DNA of 33,283 bases from Acetobacteraceae bacterium (GTDB lineage: Bacteria; Pseudomonadota; Alphaproteobacteria; Acetobacterales; Acetobacteraceae): contig DAIDJM010000040.1 of assembly GCA_027451405.1 (NCBI GenBank), positions 1 through 33,283 of the forward strand. The letters are read 5' to 3'. Below are positions 1-7,632 of the stretch, piece by piece. The notes under the pieces are model-generated. The model did not search any database, was not told the origin of the DNA, and saw nothing but the letters and a program-made list of their open reading frames with translations. How positions within the stretch are numbered: position 1 is the stretch's first letter; the number at the start of each line of letters is the position of its first letter. A program made the translations under genes and the position numbers.

Positions 1-226
1 CCCCCCTCCCGCGCGCCCCCCTCCCGAGCGCCGGCCGCCCGCGCCGCGCCGCCATCCGCCTCGGGCGGGAAGGCCCCACGCCGAAAAACCGCCTCGCCGC
101 CCCACCTCTCGCACGCCCTATTCGTTCCGGTTACATAACGAAATAGCGCGCCAAGCCAGCCCGCCTGTTGCGCGCGACCGCCGGGCCATATTGAAAAGGG
201 CCAACGAAACCGCCACAGGTCGCCCC
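1..226. other. Upstream region of cioAB, no gene recognised
   Basis: The first about 115 bases are C-rich and give no convincing coding sequence. A long open frame on the minus strand runs across this region and cioA, but it has the arginine/histidine/glycine-rich composition typical of a frame opposite a GC-rich gene. The only structured element seen is the inverted repeat at 121-142. A promoter for cioAB probably lies in the less GC-rich stretch around 110-190. Confidence 0.5.
121..142. promoter_or_regulatory. Inverted repeat TTCGTT-N10-AACGAA upstream of cioA, candidate operator
   Basis: A perfect 6-base inverted repeat with a 10-base spacer lies about 85 bases before the cioA ATG, in a patch clearly richer in A/T than its surroundings. 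Its position would suit a regulator of the oxidase operon. It does not match the FNR/Anr consensus (TTGAT-N4-ATCAA). Chance occurrence cannot be excluded from one copy. Confidence 0.3.
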
Positions 227-1654
227 ATGCATGGCCTCGATGCGTTGACACTGGCCCGGGCCCAGTTCGGGTTCACCGTGTCTTTCCACATCATCTTCCC
301 GGCCTTCTCGATCGGGCTCGCCAGCTACCTGATGGTGCTCGAGGGGCTTTGGCTGCGCACCGGCAAGCCGGTCTATCTCGATCTGTTCCGCTACTGGGTG
401 AAGATCTTCTCCATCGGCTTCGCCATGGGCGTCGTCTCGGGCCTGGTCATGTCCTACGAGTTCGGCACCAACTGGGCCGGCTTCGCCGAGCGTGCCGGGC
501 CCGTCGTCGGGCCCATCATGGGCTACGAGGTGCTCACCGCCTTCTTCCTCGAGGCCGGTTTCCTCGGCGTGATGCTGTTCGGCATGGGGCGCGTCGGGCG
601 CGGGCTGCATTTCTTCGCCACCTGCATGGTCGCCTTCGGCACGCTGCTGTCCGCCTTCTGGATCCTCTCGGTGAACAGTTGGATGCAGACGCCCCAGGGC
701 TACACGATCGCGCCCGACGGGCGGTTCCTGCCGGCCGATTGGTGGGCGATCCTCTTCAACCCCTCCTTCTTCGTGCGCTTCCCGCACATGGTTCTCGCCT
801 CGTATCTGAGCGTCGCCTTCGTGGTCGGCGCGGTCGGCGCCTGGCACCTGCTGCGCCGCCAGGCCGGACCGCACCGGCTGGCCTCGCGCACCATGTTCTC
901 CATGGCCATGTGGATGGCCGCGATCGTCGCCCCGGCGCAGATCTTCATGGGCGACCTGCACGGCCTCAACACGCTCAAATACCAGCCTGCCAAGATCGCC
1001 GCGATGGAGGGCGACTGGGACACGGAGCCGGACGCGCCCGAGCTGCTGTTCGGCATCCCCGACATGCAGGCCCACAAAACCTTCGACGCGATCGGCATCC
1101 CGTTCCTGGGCTCGATCCTGCTGACCCACCATCTGAGCGGCAAGGTGCCCGGCCTCGACCAGTTCCCCCCCGAGGACCGGCCGAACGCCTCGATCCTGTT
1201 CTGGTCCTTCCGGGGCATGGTCGCGATCGGCTTCGCCATGGCCGGGCTCGGCCTCTGGAGCCTCTATGAGCGCTACCGCCGGCGGCTCTACCTCAATCCC
1301 TGGCTGCTGCGCACCGCGGTCGCCATGGGTCCGGCCGGCTTCGTGGCCGTGCTCTGCGGCTGGATCACCACCGAGGTCGGGCGCCAGCCCTACACGGTCT
1401 ATGGCCTGCTCCGCACCGCCGACAGCGTCTCGCCGATCGGCGCCCCGGGCGTGCGGGATTCGCTGATCGCCTTCGTGATCGTCTACGGCATCGTCTTCGG
1501 CTCCGGCCTGCTCTTCATCCTGCGGATGATGAGCCGCCCGCCCGAGCCCGGCGAGACCGGCCCCGCCGAATACGAGCCGATCCGCACCGCGGGCATCGTG
1601 CCGGGACCCGCCACCGCCGATCCGGCCCATGAGCACGAGGTGGCCACCCCATGA
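227..1654 (+). CDS. cioA: Cytochrome bd-type ubiquinol oxidase subunit I (cyanide-insensitive type)
   Basis: This is the quinol-oxidising, heme-bearing subunit of a bd-type terminal oxidase in the inner membrane. The N-terminus has the family pattern LARAQFGFTVSFHIIFPAF, in which His21 corresponds to the heme b595 ligand of CydA. RFPH places His187 where the heme b558 ligand is expected. The segment YEVLTAFFLEAGFLG and the later motif GRQPYTVYGLLRTADS are characteristic of CydA/CioA. At 475 residues it is shorter than E. coli CydA, as in cyanide-insensitive oxidases with a short Q-loop. ATG 227 was chosen because the family homology begins there; an in-frame TTG at 191 would add 12 unconserved residues. 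The stop overlaps the cioB start (ATGA). Whether it carries three hemes and its cyanide sensitivity cannot be read from sequence. Confidence 0.95.
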   Translation: MHGLDALTLARAQFGFTVSFHIIFPAFSIGLASYLMVLEGLWLRTGKPVYLDLFRYWVKIFSIGFAMGVVSGLVMSYEFGTNWAGFAERAGPVVGPIMGYEVLTAFFLEAGFLGVMLFGMGRVGRGLHFFATCMVAFGTLLSAFWILSVNSWMQTPQGYTIAPDGRFLPADWWAILFNPSFFVRFPHMVLASYLSVAFVVGAVGAWHLLRRQAGPHRLASRTMFSMAMWMAAIVAPAQIFMGDLHGLNTLKYQPAKIAAMEGDWDTEPDAPELLFGIPDMQAHKTFDAIGIPFLGSILLTHHLSGKVPGLDQFPPEDRPNASILFWSFRGMVAIGFAMAGLGLWSLYERYRRRLYLNPWLLRTAVAMGPAGFVAVLCGWITTEVGRQPYTVYGLLRTADSVSPIGAPGVRDSLIAFVIVYGIVFGSGLLFILRMMSRPPEPGETGPAEYEPIRTAGIVPGPATADPAHEHEVATP

Positions 1655-2667
1655 GCGATGCCACCTGGCTGCCGGTCGTCTGGGCGGCGCTGCTGGCCTT
1701 CGGCGTCGTCGCCTACGTGCTGCTCGACGGGTTCGATCTCGGCGTTGGCATCCTGTTCGCGATCGAGCACAAGAAGGCCGAGCGCGACATCATGGTGAAC
1801 TCGATCGCGCCGATGTGGGACGGCAACGAGACCTGGCTGGTGCTCGGCGGCGGCGGCCTCTTCGCGGTCTTCCCGCTGGCCTACGGCGTCTTCATGCCGG
1901 CCATGTACCCCACCATCCTGGCGATGCTGATGGGGCTGATCTTCCGCGGCGTCGCCTTCGAGTTCCGCTTCCGCGCCCGCCGCCGCCCCGGCCGCGCCGC
2001 CTGGGACACGGCCTTCTTCCTCGGCTCCTTCGTGGCGGCCTTCGCGCAAGGGCTGACGCTCGGCGGCCTCGTCCAGGGCATCCGCCACGAGGGCGGCCGC
2101 TATGCCGGCGGCTGGTGGGACTGGCTCAACGCCTTCACGGTCCTGTGCGGCGTCGCCGTGGTGCTGGGCTACGCGCTGCTCGGCGCCTGCTGGCTGATCT
2201 GGCGCACCGAAGGACCGCTCCAGGCCCGCGTCCGGCGCTACGCGGCGCTGCTCGGCGCGGTGGTGCTCGGGCTGATCGGCATGGTGAGCCTCTGGACCCC
2301 GTTCCTCGACCCGCAATTCTTCGACCGCTGGTTCACCTTCCCGAAAAGCCTCGTCACCTTCGCGGTGCCGGGCCTGATCCTGCTGCTGACCTGGAAGTTC
2401 TACCGGGCGCTCGGCCAGAAGCGGCACCGCACGCCGTTCTTCTGCGTGGTCGGATGGTTCCTGCTCTGTTTCGCCGGGCTCGGCATCAGCTTCTGGCCGC
2501 TGATGATCCCCCCCGACATCACGATCTGGGACGCCGCCGCCCCGCCCGCGAGCCAGAAATTCCTGCTCGTCGGCGCCTCGGTGCTGGTGCCGATCATCCT
2601 GATCTACACCGGCTATTCCTACTGGGTGTTCCGCGGCAAAGTCGGCGCGGAGACGCACTACCATTGA
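1651..2667 (+). CDS. cioB: Cytochrome bd-type ubiquinol oxidase subunit II
   Basis: This is the second integral-membrane subunit of the bd-type oxidase (338 residues, normal length). It starts with the family signature around VLLDGFDLGVGILF (residues about 23-36), followed by MWDGNETWLVLGGGGLFAVF and a series of hydrophobic helices, with FRGVAFEFRFRA in the next loop. The start codon overlaps the cioA stop by four bases, so the two subunits are translationally coupled. An AT-rich palindromic repeat begins four bases after the stop codon, and a DUF2474-like peptide gene follows, the usual third member of cioAB-type operons. Confidence 0.95.
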   Translation: MSDATWLPVVWAALLAFGVVAYVLLDGFDLGVGILFAIEHKKAERDIMVNSIAPMWDGNETWLVLGGGGLFAVFPLAYGVFMPAMYPTILAMLMGLIFRGVAFEFRFRARRRPGRAAWDTAFFLGSFVAAFAQGLTLGGLVQGIRHEGGRYAGGWWDWLNAFTVLCGVAVVLGYALLGACWLIWRTEGPLQARVRRYAALLGAVVLGLIGMVSLWTPFLDPQFFDRWFTFPKSLVTFAVPGLILLLTWKFYRALGQKRHRTPFFCVVGWFLLCFAGLGISFWPLMIPPDITIWDAAAPPASQKFLLVGASVLVPIILIYTGYSYWVFRGKVGAETHYH

Positions 2668-2670
2668 GAC

Positions 2671-2790
2671 GGATTCCTTCTTTTTCTGAAGAAAAAGAAG
2701 CAAAAAGACTTTCTCGTATGGGACCGGACCTGGATAGGTCACCTCTCATACGAGAAAGTTTTTTTGGTTCTTTTTTTTCAAAAAAAGAAC
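2671..2790. repeat. AT-rich composite palindromic repeat (full-length copy)
   Basis: Three nested or adjacent inverted repeats follow one another. The first is an 11-bp stem at 2677-2687/2690-2700 with a GA centre. The second is a 13-bp stem ACTTTCTCGTATG at 2708-2720 with its complement at 2747-2759, enclosing a smaller GACCT/AGGTC stem at 2727-2740. The third is an 11-bp stem GTTCTTTTTTT at 2767-2777 with its complement at 2780-2790. The left part (GGATTC, palindrome, CAAAAAGACTTT) recurs at 17903-17943. The right part (AAAGTTTTTTGGTTC and the T/A palindrome) recurs at 13528-13560. This is a dispersed element family in an otherwise very GC-rich genome. It could act as a transcription terminator or an RNA-processing site. 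Confidence 0.85.
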
Positions 2791-2882
2791 GAAAGTTCCT
2801 ATGGTTCATCACGCTCTACGCCGCGGGCGTGATCTCCGTCGGCGTCGTCTCCCTGGCGATCCGGGCTGTTCTCCTGCCCTGA
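2718..2882 (+). CDS. DUF2474-like small membrane protein of the bd oxidase, N-terminus encoded by the repeat
   Basis: The last about 28 residues (FLWFITLYAAGVISVGVV then SLAIRAVLLP) form one transmembrane helix with the WF-x-x-L-x-A-A-G pattern of DUF2474, a family of roughly 40-residue peptides encoded after cioAB and regarded as CydX-like oxidase subunits. The frame has no ATG, GTG or TTG start next to the conserved part. The nearest upstream in-frame ATG is 2718, inside the inverted-repeat arm of the AT-rich element, giving 54 residues with a repeat-derived N-terminus (ESFFGSFFSKKERK). Either the repeat was captured as the new 5' end, or it displaced the original start and impaired the gene. 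The assignment of the C-terminal helix is fairly secure; expression from ATG 2718 is inferred. Confidence 0.6.
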   Translation: MGPDLDRSPLIRESFFGSFFSKKERKFLWFITLYAAGVISVGVVSLAIRAVLLP

Positions 2883-2902
2883 ACCTGCCTACCTGACGGG
2901 GC

Positions 2903-3160
2903 ATGGCCATCAGAGTGCTCTATTTCGCCTGGCTCCGCGAGCGGGTCGGCATGCCCGAGGAGAGCGTCGCGCCACCGCCGGACATCGCCACCGTCGGCGC
3001 GCTGGCCGACTGGCTGGCGGCGCGCGACGCGGCGCATGCGGCGGCCTTCGCCGAGCCGGGCTGCGTGCGCGCCGCGGTGAACCAGGATTTCGCGGACCGC
3101 TCGGCGCCGGTCGCGCCGGGCGACGAGGTGGCCTTCTTCCCGCCGGTGACGGGCGGCTGA
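2903..3160 (+). CDS. moaD: Molybdopterin synthase sulfur-carrier subunit
   Basis: MoaD carries sulfur as a C-terminal thiocarboxylate to the MoaE dimer in molybdenum cofactor synthesis (cytoplasm). The 85-residue protein has the ubiquitin-like pattern: it begins IRVLYFAWLRERVG, has a hydrophobic core repeat and a late GDEVAFFPPVTGG, ending in the obligatory Gly-Gly at residues 84-85. It lies four bases before moaE, so the two subunits are co-expressed. The start ATG is the only sensible one. Confidence 0.93.
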   Translation: MAIRVLYFAWLRERVGMPEESVAPPPDIATVGALADWLAARDAAHAAAFAEPGCVRAAVNQDFADRSAPVAPGDEVAFFPPVTGG

Positions 3161-3164
3161 GGCG

Positions 3165-3602
3165 ATGCTGCGGATCGCGGTGCAGGCGGCCGATTTCGCG
3201 CCGGGCGAGGCGCTCGACGCGCTCGCGGCCTTGGGCGGCGGCGGGATCGGCTGCTTCCTGGGCGTGGTCCGCCCGCCGGTCGCCTGCCTGACGCTCGAGC
3301 ATTACCCGGGCATGACCGAGGCCGCGATGCGGCGGATCGCCGAGGCCGCCGTCGCGCGCTTTGATCTGCTCGGCTGCGTGGTCATCCATCGCGTGGGCCG
3401 GCTCGCCCCGGGCGAGCGCATCGTGCTGGCCGCGGCGGCCGCCGCGCACCGGGGGGCGGCGCTGGAAGCGACCGCGTTCCTGATCGACTGGCTGAAGACG
3501 GACGCGCCGTTCTGGAAGAAGGAACGGCTCGAAGGCGGAGAGGAACGGTGGGTGGAGGCACGGGCGGCGGACGTGGCGGCGCGGAAGGGCTGGGGGGTAT
3601 GA
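3165..3602 (+). CDS. moaE: Molybdopterin synthase catalytic subunit
   Basis: MoaE converts cyclic pyranopterin monophosphate to molybdopterin with MoaD thiocarboxylate. Family motifs are LTLEHYPGMTE (residues about 44-54), AAAHRGAALEA, and WLKTDAPFWKKE with the conserved lysines of the active site, followed by WVEARAAD. The length (145) is close to E. coli MoaE. The loop after GVVR is about five residues shorter than in E. coli MoaE (VRPPVACLTLEH instead of a longer Asn/Asp/Gly loop). The stop overlaps the next ATG in an ATGA, linking the cofactor genes to hpnE by position though not by pathway. Confidence 0.93.
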   Translation: MLRIAVQAADFAPGEALDALAALGGGGIGCFLGVVRPPVACLTLEHYPGMTEAAMRRIAEAAVARFDLLGCVVIHRVGRLAPGERIVLAAAAAAHRGAALEATAFLIDWLKTDAPFWKKERLEGGEERWVEARAADVAARKGWGV

Positions 3603-4867
3603 GGCCTGCCTCCATGACCCCCAGCACCCACATCATCGGCGGCGGTGTCGCCGGCCTCGCCGCCGCGCTCGAACTCGCCGAGCGCGGCGACCCGGTCACG
3701 CTCTACGAAGCCGGCCCCGTCTGCGGCGGCCGTTGCCGGTCCTATTTCGACCGCGAGCTCGGCTGCCGGATCGACAACGGCAACCATCTGCTCCTCTCCG
3801 GCAACCACGCGGCGATGCGCTATCTCCGGCGGATCGGCGCCGCGGACACGCTGGGCGGTCCCGGCGAGCCGGTGTTTCCGTTCTACGACCTGTCGCGCGA
3901 CGAGCGCTGGACGCTGCGGCTCAGCCGCGGGCGGATCCCGTGGTGGCTGTTCTCGCAGCGGCGCCGGGTCCCCGAGACCCGGATCGTCGATTACCTGCCG
4001 CTGCTCCGGCTCGGCCATGCCCGGCCGGGCGACACGGTGGCCAGCGTCCTGCCCCACAACGCACTTTACCGGAGACTCGTGGAGCCGCTGGCGGTGGCGG
4101 CGCTGAACACGCCGGCCTATCGCGGCAGCGCGCGGCTGCTCGGCGCCGTCGTGGACGAGACGCTGGCGAAGGGCGGCGAGAACTGCATCCCAATGTTTCC
4201 GCGCGAGGGGCTCTCGGAGAGTTTCGTCGATCCGGCGCTCGCCCGGCTCGCGGCGCTGGGCGCGCAGGTGCATACCGGACACCGGATCGCCGCCCTCGGC
4301 ATCGAGGGGGAACGGGTGCGGAGCCTGTCGGCACCGGGCGGCGCGCGCCTGCTCGGGCCGCACGACCGGGTGGTGCTGGCGGTGCCGCCGGCGGTCGCGA
4401 CGGCGCTGCTGCCGGGGCTCGACGCCCCGGACGAGCACGAGGCCATCGTCAACCTGCATTTCCGCGCCGAGGCGCCGCCTTCGGAGGCCGGTTTCGTGGG
4501 GCTGATCGGCGGGCTCGCGGAATGGATCTTCGCCAAGCCCGGCGTGATTTCGGTCACGATCAGCGCCGCCAACCGGCTGCTCGAACGGCCGGCGGCGGAG
4601 CTCGCGCATTCGGTCTGGGGCGAGGTGGCGCGGGTGTTCGGGCTCGCGCCCGATCTGCCGCCGGTCCGGGTGCTGCGGGAGAAGCGCGCCACGTTCGCCG
4701 CGACCTTCGCGCAACATAGGCGTCGTCCCGGCGCCACAACGCCGGTCAAAAACCTTGTACTCGCAGGGGATTGGACCGCAACCGGATTGCCCGCGACCAT
4801 TGAAGGTGCGATCAGATCGGGGTTTGCGGCGGCGGATGCGCTGCGGGCGATCCCTTCCACGGCCTGA
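3599..4867 (+). CDS. hpnE: Hydroxysqualene dehydroxylase (squalene-associated FAD-dependent desaturase)
   Basis: HpnE is the FAD enzyme that reduces hydroxysqualene to squalene after HpnC and HpnD, at the entry to hopanoid synthesis. The 422-residue protein opens with a Rossmann dinucleotide-binding motif (GGGVAGLAAALELAERG), then YEAGPVCGGRCRSY and DNGNHLLLSGNH, and ends with GDWTATGLPATIEGAIRSG, the FAD-contact motif of the amine-oxidase/phytoene-desaturase superfamily. ATG 3599 overlaps the moaE stop (ATGA) and has a G-rich stretch upstream; an alternative ATG at 3614 would drop five residues. The hpnC and hpnD genes, often directly upstream in other genomes, are not adjacent here. shc starts nine bases downstream. 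Confidence 0.9.
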   Translation: MRPASMTPSTHIIGGGVAGLAAALELAERGDPVTLYEAGPVCGGRCRSYFDRELGCRIDNGNHLLLSGNHAAMRYLRRIGAADTLGGPGEPVFPFYDLSRDERWTLRLSRGRIPWWLFSQRRRVPETRIVDYLPLLRLGHARPGDTVASVLPHNALYRRLVEPLAVAALNTPAYRGSARLLGAVVDETLAKGGENCIPMFPREGLSESFVDPALARLAALGAQVHTGHRIAALGIEGERVRSLSAPGGARLLGPHDRVVLAVPPAVATALLPGLDAPDEHEAIVNLHFRAEAPPSEAGFVGLIGGLAEWIFAKPGVISVTISAANRLLERPAAELAHSVWGEVARVFGLAPDLPPVRVLREKRATFAATFAQHRRRPGATTPVKNLVLAGDWTATGLPATIEGAIRSGFAAADALRAIPSTA

Positions 4868-4875
4868 CGGGAAAC

Positions 4876-6813
4876 ATGCATTTCGAGACCATCACCCGCT
4901 CCGAGACGCTCGAGACCTGCGTCGAGAAAGCGGCCGCGGCACTGACCGCGCGCCAGCACGAGGACGGGCACTGGCGGTTTCCGCTCGAAGCAGATGCGAC
5001 GATTCCGGCCGAATACATCATGCTGCGCCACTTCCTCGGCCGCATCGATGCCGACGAGGAACGGCGGATCGGCAACTATCTCCGCGCGATCCAGGGCGAG
5101 CATGGCGGCTGGCCGCTGTTCCATGGCGGCCGGTTCGATCTGTCGGCCACGGTGCGGGCCTATTTCGCGCTGAAGTTGATCGGCGACGACCCGCAAGCGC
5201 CGCACATGGCGCGGGCCCGTGAGGCCGTGCTGGCCGCCGGCGGCGCCGAGCGCTCGAACGTGTTCACGCGGGCGCAGCTCGCCCTGTTCGGCGAGGTGCC
5301 GTTCCACGCCGTGCCGAGCATGCCGGTCGAGCTCGTGAACCTGCCATCCTGGTTCTTCTTCCACCTCTCGAAGGTGAGCTACTGGTCGCGCACCGTGATC
5401 GTGCCGCTGGTGACGGTGATGGCGCTCCGGCCGCGGGCGAAGAATCCGCGCGGGGTCGGCATCCGCGAGCTGTTCCGGCGCGATCCGGCCACCATCCGCG
5501 ACTGGATCCGCGGCCCCTATCGCAGCGCCTGGGGCTGGGTGTTCAAGGGCATCGACATGGCGCTCAAGCGCGTCGAGCGCTTCTTCCCGAAGGGTAACCG
5601 CCGGCGCGCGATCGAAACCGCGGTCGCCTGGGTGACCGAGCGGCTGAACGGCGTCGACGGGCTCGGCGCGATCTACCCGGCGATGGCCTTCAGCCTGATG
5701 ATGTACGACGCGCTGGGCTACGCGCCGGACCATCCCTGCCCGGCCGCGGCCTGGGAGGCGATCCTGCGGCTCGTGGAGTTCGAGGACGAGGACCGCACCT
5801 ATTGCCAGCCCTGTGTCTCGCCGGTCTGGGACACCGGGCTCGCCGGCCATGCGATGGCCGAACTGGCCGAGCGCGAAGCCCGCAGCTCCTCGCTGGTGAA
5901 CGCCGCCTGCGACTGGCTCGCGCGGCGCCAGATTCTCGATGTCGTGGGCGACTGGGCCGTGCGGCGCCCGGGGCTCGCCCCGGGCGGATGGGCATTCCAA
6001 TACGCCAACGACTACTATCCCGACGTGGACGACACCGCCGTGGTCGGCATGCTGCTGCACCGCGCCGGGCGCGCCGAATACGAGACCGCGATCGAACGGG
6101 CGCGGGACTGGATCATCGGCATGCAGTCGAGCGATGGCGGCTGGGGCGCCTTCGAGCCCGAGAACACACACTATTACCTCAACCACATCCCCTTTGCCGA
6201 TCATGGCGCCCTGCTCGATCCGCCGACCGCGGACGTGACCGGGCGGTGCCTCGGCTTCCTGGCCCAGATCGGGGTCCCGGCCAGCGATCCCTCGGTGCGG
6301 CGCGCGATCGAATATCTGCGCCGGGAGCAGGAAGAGGACGGCAGCTGGTTCGGCCGCTGGGGGACCAACTACATCTATGGCACCTGGTCGGCGCTGTGCG
6401 GCCTGAACGCGGCGGGGCTGTCGCCCGACGATCCGGCGATGCGGCGCGGCGCCGACTGGCTCCTGTCGGTGCAGCGCGAGGATGGCGGCTGGGGCGAGGA
6501 CGAGGAAACCTACGCCGACGCGCCGCGTGGCCGGTATCATGAGAGCACGCCGTCACAGACGGCCTGGGCGCTGCTCGGGCTCATGGCGGCCGGCCGCGTG
6601 GAAGAGCCGGCGGTGGCGCGGGGCATCGCCTGGCTCACCCGGCATCAGCGGGCGGATGGGGAATGGGACGAACTGCCCTACACGGCGGTCGGATTCCCGC
6701 GGGTGTTCTACCTCAGATATCATGGCTATCGGCTGTTTTTCCCGCTGCTGGCGCTGGCGCGCTACCGGAACCTGGTGCGCAGCAATTCGCGGCGCGTGCT
6801 GGTCGGGCTTTAG
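4876..6813 (+). CDS. shc: Squalene-hopene cyclase
   Basis: This class II terpene cyclase (HpnF) folds squalene into hopene/hopanol at the membrane. The 645 residues match the family length. The catalytic proton-donor motif DXDD is DVDD at residues 383-386. Several QW-type repeats are visible, for example QSSDGGWGAFEPENTHYY and REQEEDGSWFGRWG. A hydrophobic, aromatic stretch around PSWFFFHLSKVSYWSRTVI fits the monotopic membrane-anchoring region. It directly follows hpnE and is separated from hpnG by a 60-base palindromic repeat beginning at its own stop codon. Confidence 0.97.
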   Translation: MHFETITRSETLETCVEKAAAALTARQHEDGHWRFPLEADATIPAEYIMLRHFLGRIDADEERRIGNYLRAIQGEHGGWPLFHGGRFDLSATVRAYFALKLIGDDPQAPHMARAREAVLAAGGAERSNVFTRAQLALFGEVPFHAVPSMPVELVNLPSWFFFHLSKVSYWSRTVIVPLVTVMALRPRAKNPRGVGIRELFRRDPATIRDWIRGPYRSAWGWVFKGIDMALKRVERFFPKGNRRRAIETAVAWVTERLNGVDGLGAIYPAMAFSLMMYDALGYAPDHPCPAAAWEAILRLVEFEDEDRTYCQPCVSPVWDTGLAGHAMAELAEREARSSSLVNAACDWLARRQILDVVGDWAVRRPGLAPGGWAFQYANDYYPDVDDTAVVGMLLHRAGRAEYETAIERARDWIIGMQSSDGGWGAFEPENTHYYLNHIPFADHGALLDPPTADVTGRCLGFLAQIGVPASDPSVRRAIEYLRREQEEDGSWFGRWGTNYIYGTWSALCGLNAAGLSPDDPAMRRGADWLLSVQREDGGWGEDEETYADAPRGRYHESTPSQTAWALLGLMAAGRVEEPAVARGIAWLTRHQRADGEWDELPYTAVGFPRVFYLRYHGYRLFFPLLALARYRNLVRSNSRRVLVGL

Positions 6814-6870
6814 CCTCCGGCGGCCAGGGCGCCGCCCTGGACCCGCTGGGGCCGGAAGGCCCCAGACCCC
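6813..6870 (+). repeat. GC-rich mosaic repeat, copy 1 (left half plus core hairpin)
   Basis: It starts with the terminal module GCCTCCGGCGG (6813-6823, its first base shared with the shc stop codon). A hairpin CCAGGGC-GCC-GCCCTGG follows (6824-6840). The core hairpin CTGGGGCC-GGAA-GGCCCCAG then spans 6846-6865 and ends in ACCCC. It fills most of the shc-hpnG gap. Strand is given for the GNRA-loop orientation. Confidence 0.85.
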
Positions 6871-6879
6871 GATACTGAG

Positions 6880-7527
6880 ATGCTAGGGATCGTCACCGGG
6901 CTTCGGGAAGAGGCGCTTCTGGCTGAGCCGTTGGGCCTCGTGGCGGTCGGCGGGGGAACCGAGCCCGGCGCCGAACGGGCGGCCGAACGGCTCGTCTCCC
7001 GGGGTGTGACCGCGCTGCTCAGTTTCGGCGTGGCGGGCGGCCTCGACCCGGCGCTCGCGGCGGGCGCGCTGGTCGTGCCGGCGCGGGTCGTCGCGGCGGA
7101 CGGGCAATGGCGTGCCCACCCGCCGCTCGTGGCGGCCCTCGGCGGACCGACCGCGAGCGCGGTCTGGGCTGAAAGCCGGCCGGTCGCGAGCGCGGTCGAG
7201 AAATCGGCGCTCTTGGCGGCGAGCGGGGCGGTGGCGGTCGATATCGAGAGCGGGGCGGTGGCGCGCGTCGCCGCGCGGGCGGGGCTGAAGTTCGCCGTGC
7301 TGCGCGCTATCTGCGACCCCGCGCAGCGCAACCTGCCGCGCGCGGCACTGGTGGCCACGCGCGAGGATGGCGGGGTGGCGGCCGGACCGCTGGCGGCGGC
7401 GCTGCTGGCGCGGCCGTGGGAGATCGCCGGCTTGCTGCTTCTGGCGCGGGAGATGGGGGCGGCGAAGCGGGCGCTGGCGGCGCGCGCGCGGGAATTGCGA
7501 GAGCTCGCGTCGGATCCAAGGTTTTGA
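6880..7527 (+). CDS. hpnG: Hopanoid-associated phosphorylase (adenosylhopane nucleosidase/phosphorylase family)
   Basis: HpnG removes adenine from adenosylhopane to give (phospho)ribosylhopane, the precursor of bacteriohopanetetrol. The protein (215 residues) shows the nucleoside-phosphorylase fold signature of the MTA/SAH nucleosidase superfamily: LLSFGVAGGLDP (about residues 45-56) and VDIESGAVARVAARAG, equivalent to the V-E-M-E-x-x-A-V motif that binds ribose. FAVLRAICDPAQRNLP follows, with the conserved catalytic-type Asp. It belongs with hpnE-shc, and the intervening repeat suggests that expression may be separated by RNA processing or attenuation. No strong Shine-Dalgarno is seen before ATG 6880. 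Confidence 0.88.
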   Translation: MLGIVTGLREEALLAEPLGLVAVGGGTEPGAERAAERLVSRGVTALLSFGVAGGLDPALAAGALVVPARVVAADGQWRAHPPLVAALGGPTASAVWAESRPVASAVEKSALLAASGAVAVDIESGAVARVAARAGLKFAVLRAICDPAQRNLPRAALVATREDGGVAAGPLAAALLARPWEIAGLLLLAREMGAAKRALAARARELRELASDPRF

Positions 7528-7531
7528 GAAT

Positions 7532-7626
7532 GGGGTCTGGGGCCTTCCGGCCCCAGCGGGCTCGCCTTGGGTGCGCCATGGGTCCGAGCACCCATGGCGA
7601 GTGGCGGAGCCCTGCCCGCCGGAGGC
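7532..7626 (-). repeat. GC-rich mosaic repeat, copy 2, at the convergent hpnG/ilvA junction
   Basis: Read on the plus strand it starts GGGGTCTGGGGCC, with the core stem closing at GGCCCCAG. It continues with a 10-bp hairpin CGCCATGGGT-CCGAGC-ACCCATGGCG (7574-7599) and ends in the terminal module GCCCGCCGGAGGC (7614-7626). It is the inverse arrangement of the repeat at 15725-15898, including the same CGCCATGGGT stem. On the minus strand the core loop reads GGAA, a GNRA tetraloop. Confidence 0.85.
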
Positions 7627-7632
7627 GCGCCT

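Noticed and set aside
131-1636. Long open frame on the minus strand opposite cioA
   Set aside because: Arg/His/Gly/Glu-rich composition of an antisense frame in GC-rich DNA; cioA on the plus strand explains the region.
2801-2882. ATG at 2801 as start of a separate peptide
   Set aside because: It reads an Arg-rich frame; the hydrophobic DUF2474-like helix is in a different frame.
4117-6540. An 807-codon open frame opposite hpnE and shc
   Set aside because: Shadow of two clear genes; low-complexity Arg/Pro/Ala composition and no motif.
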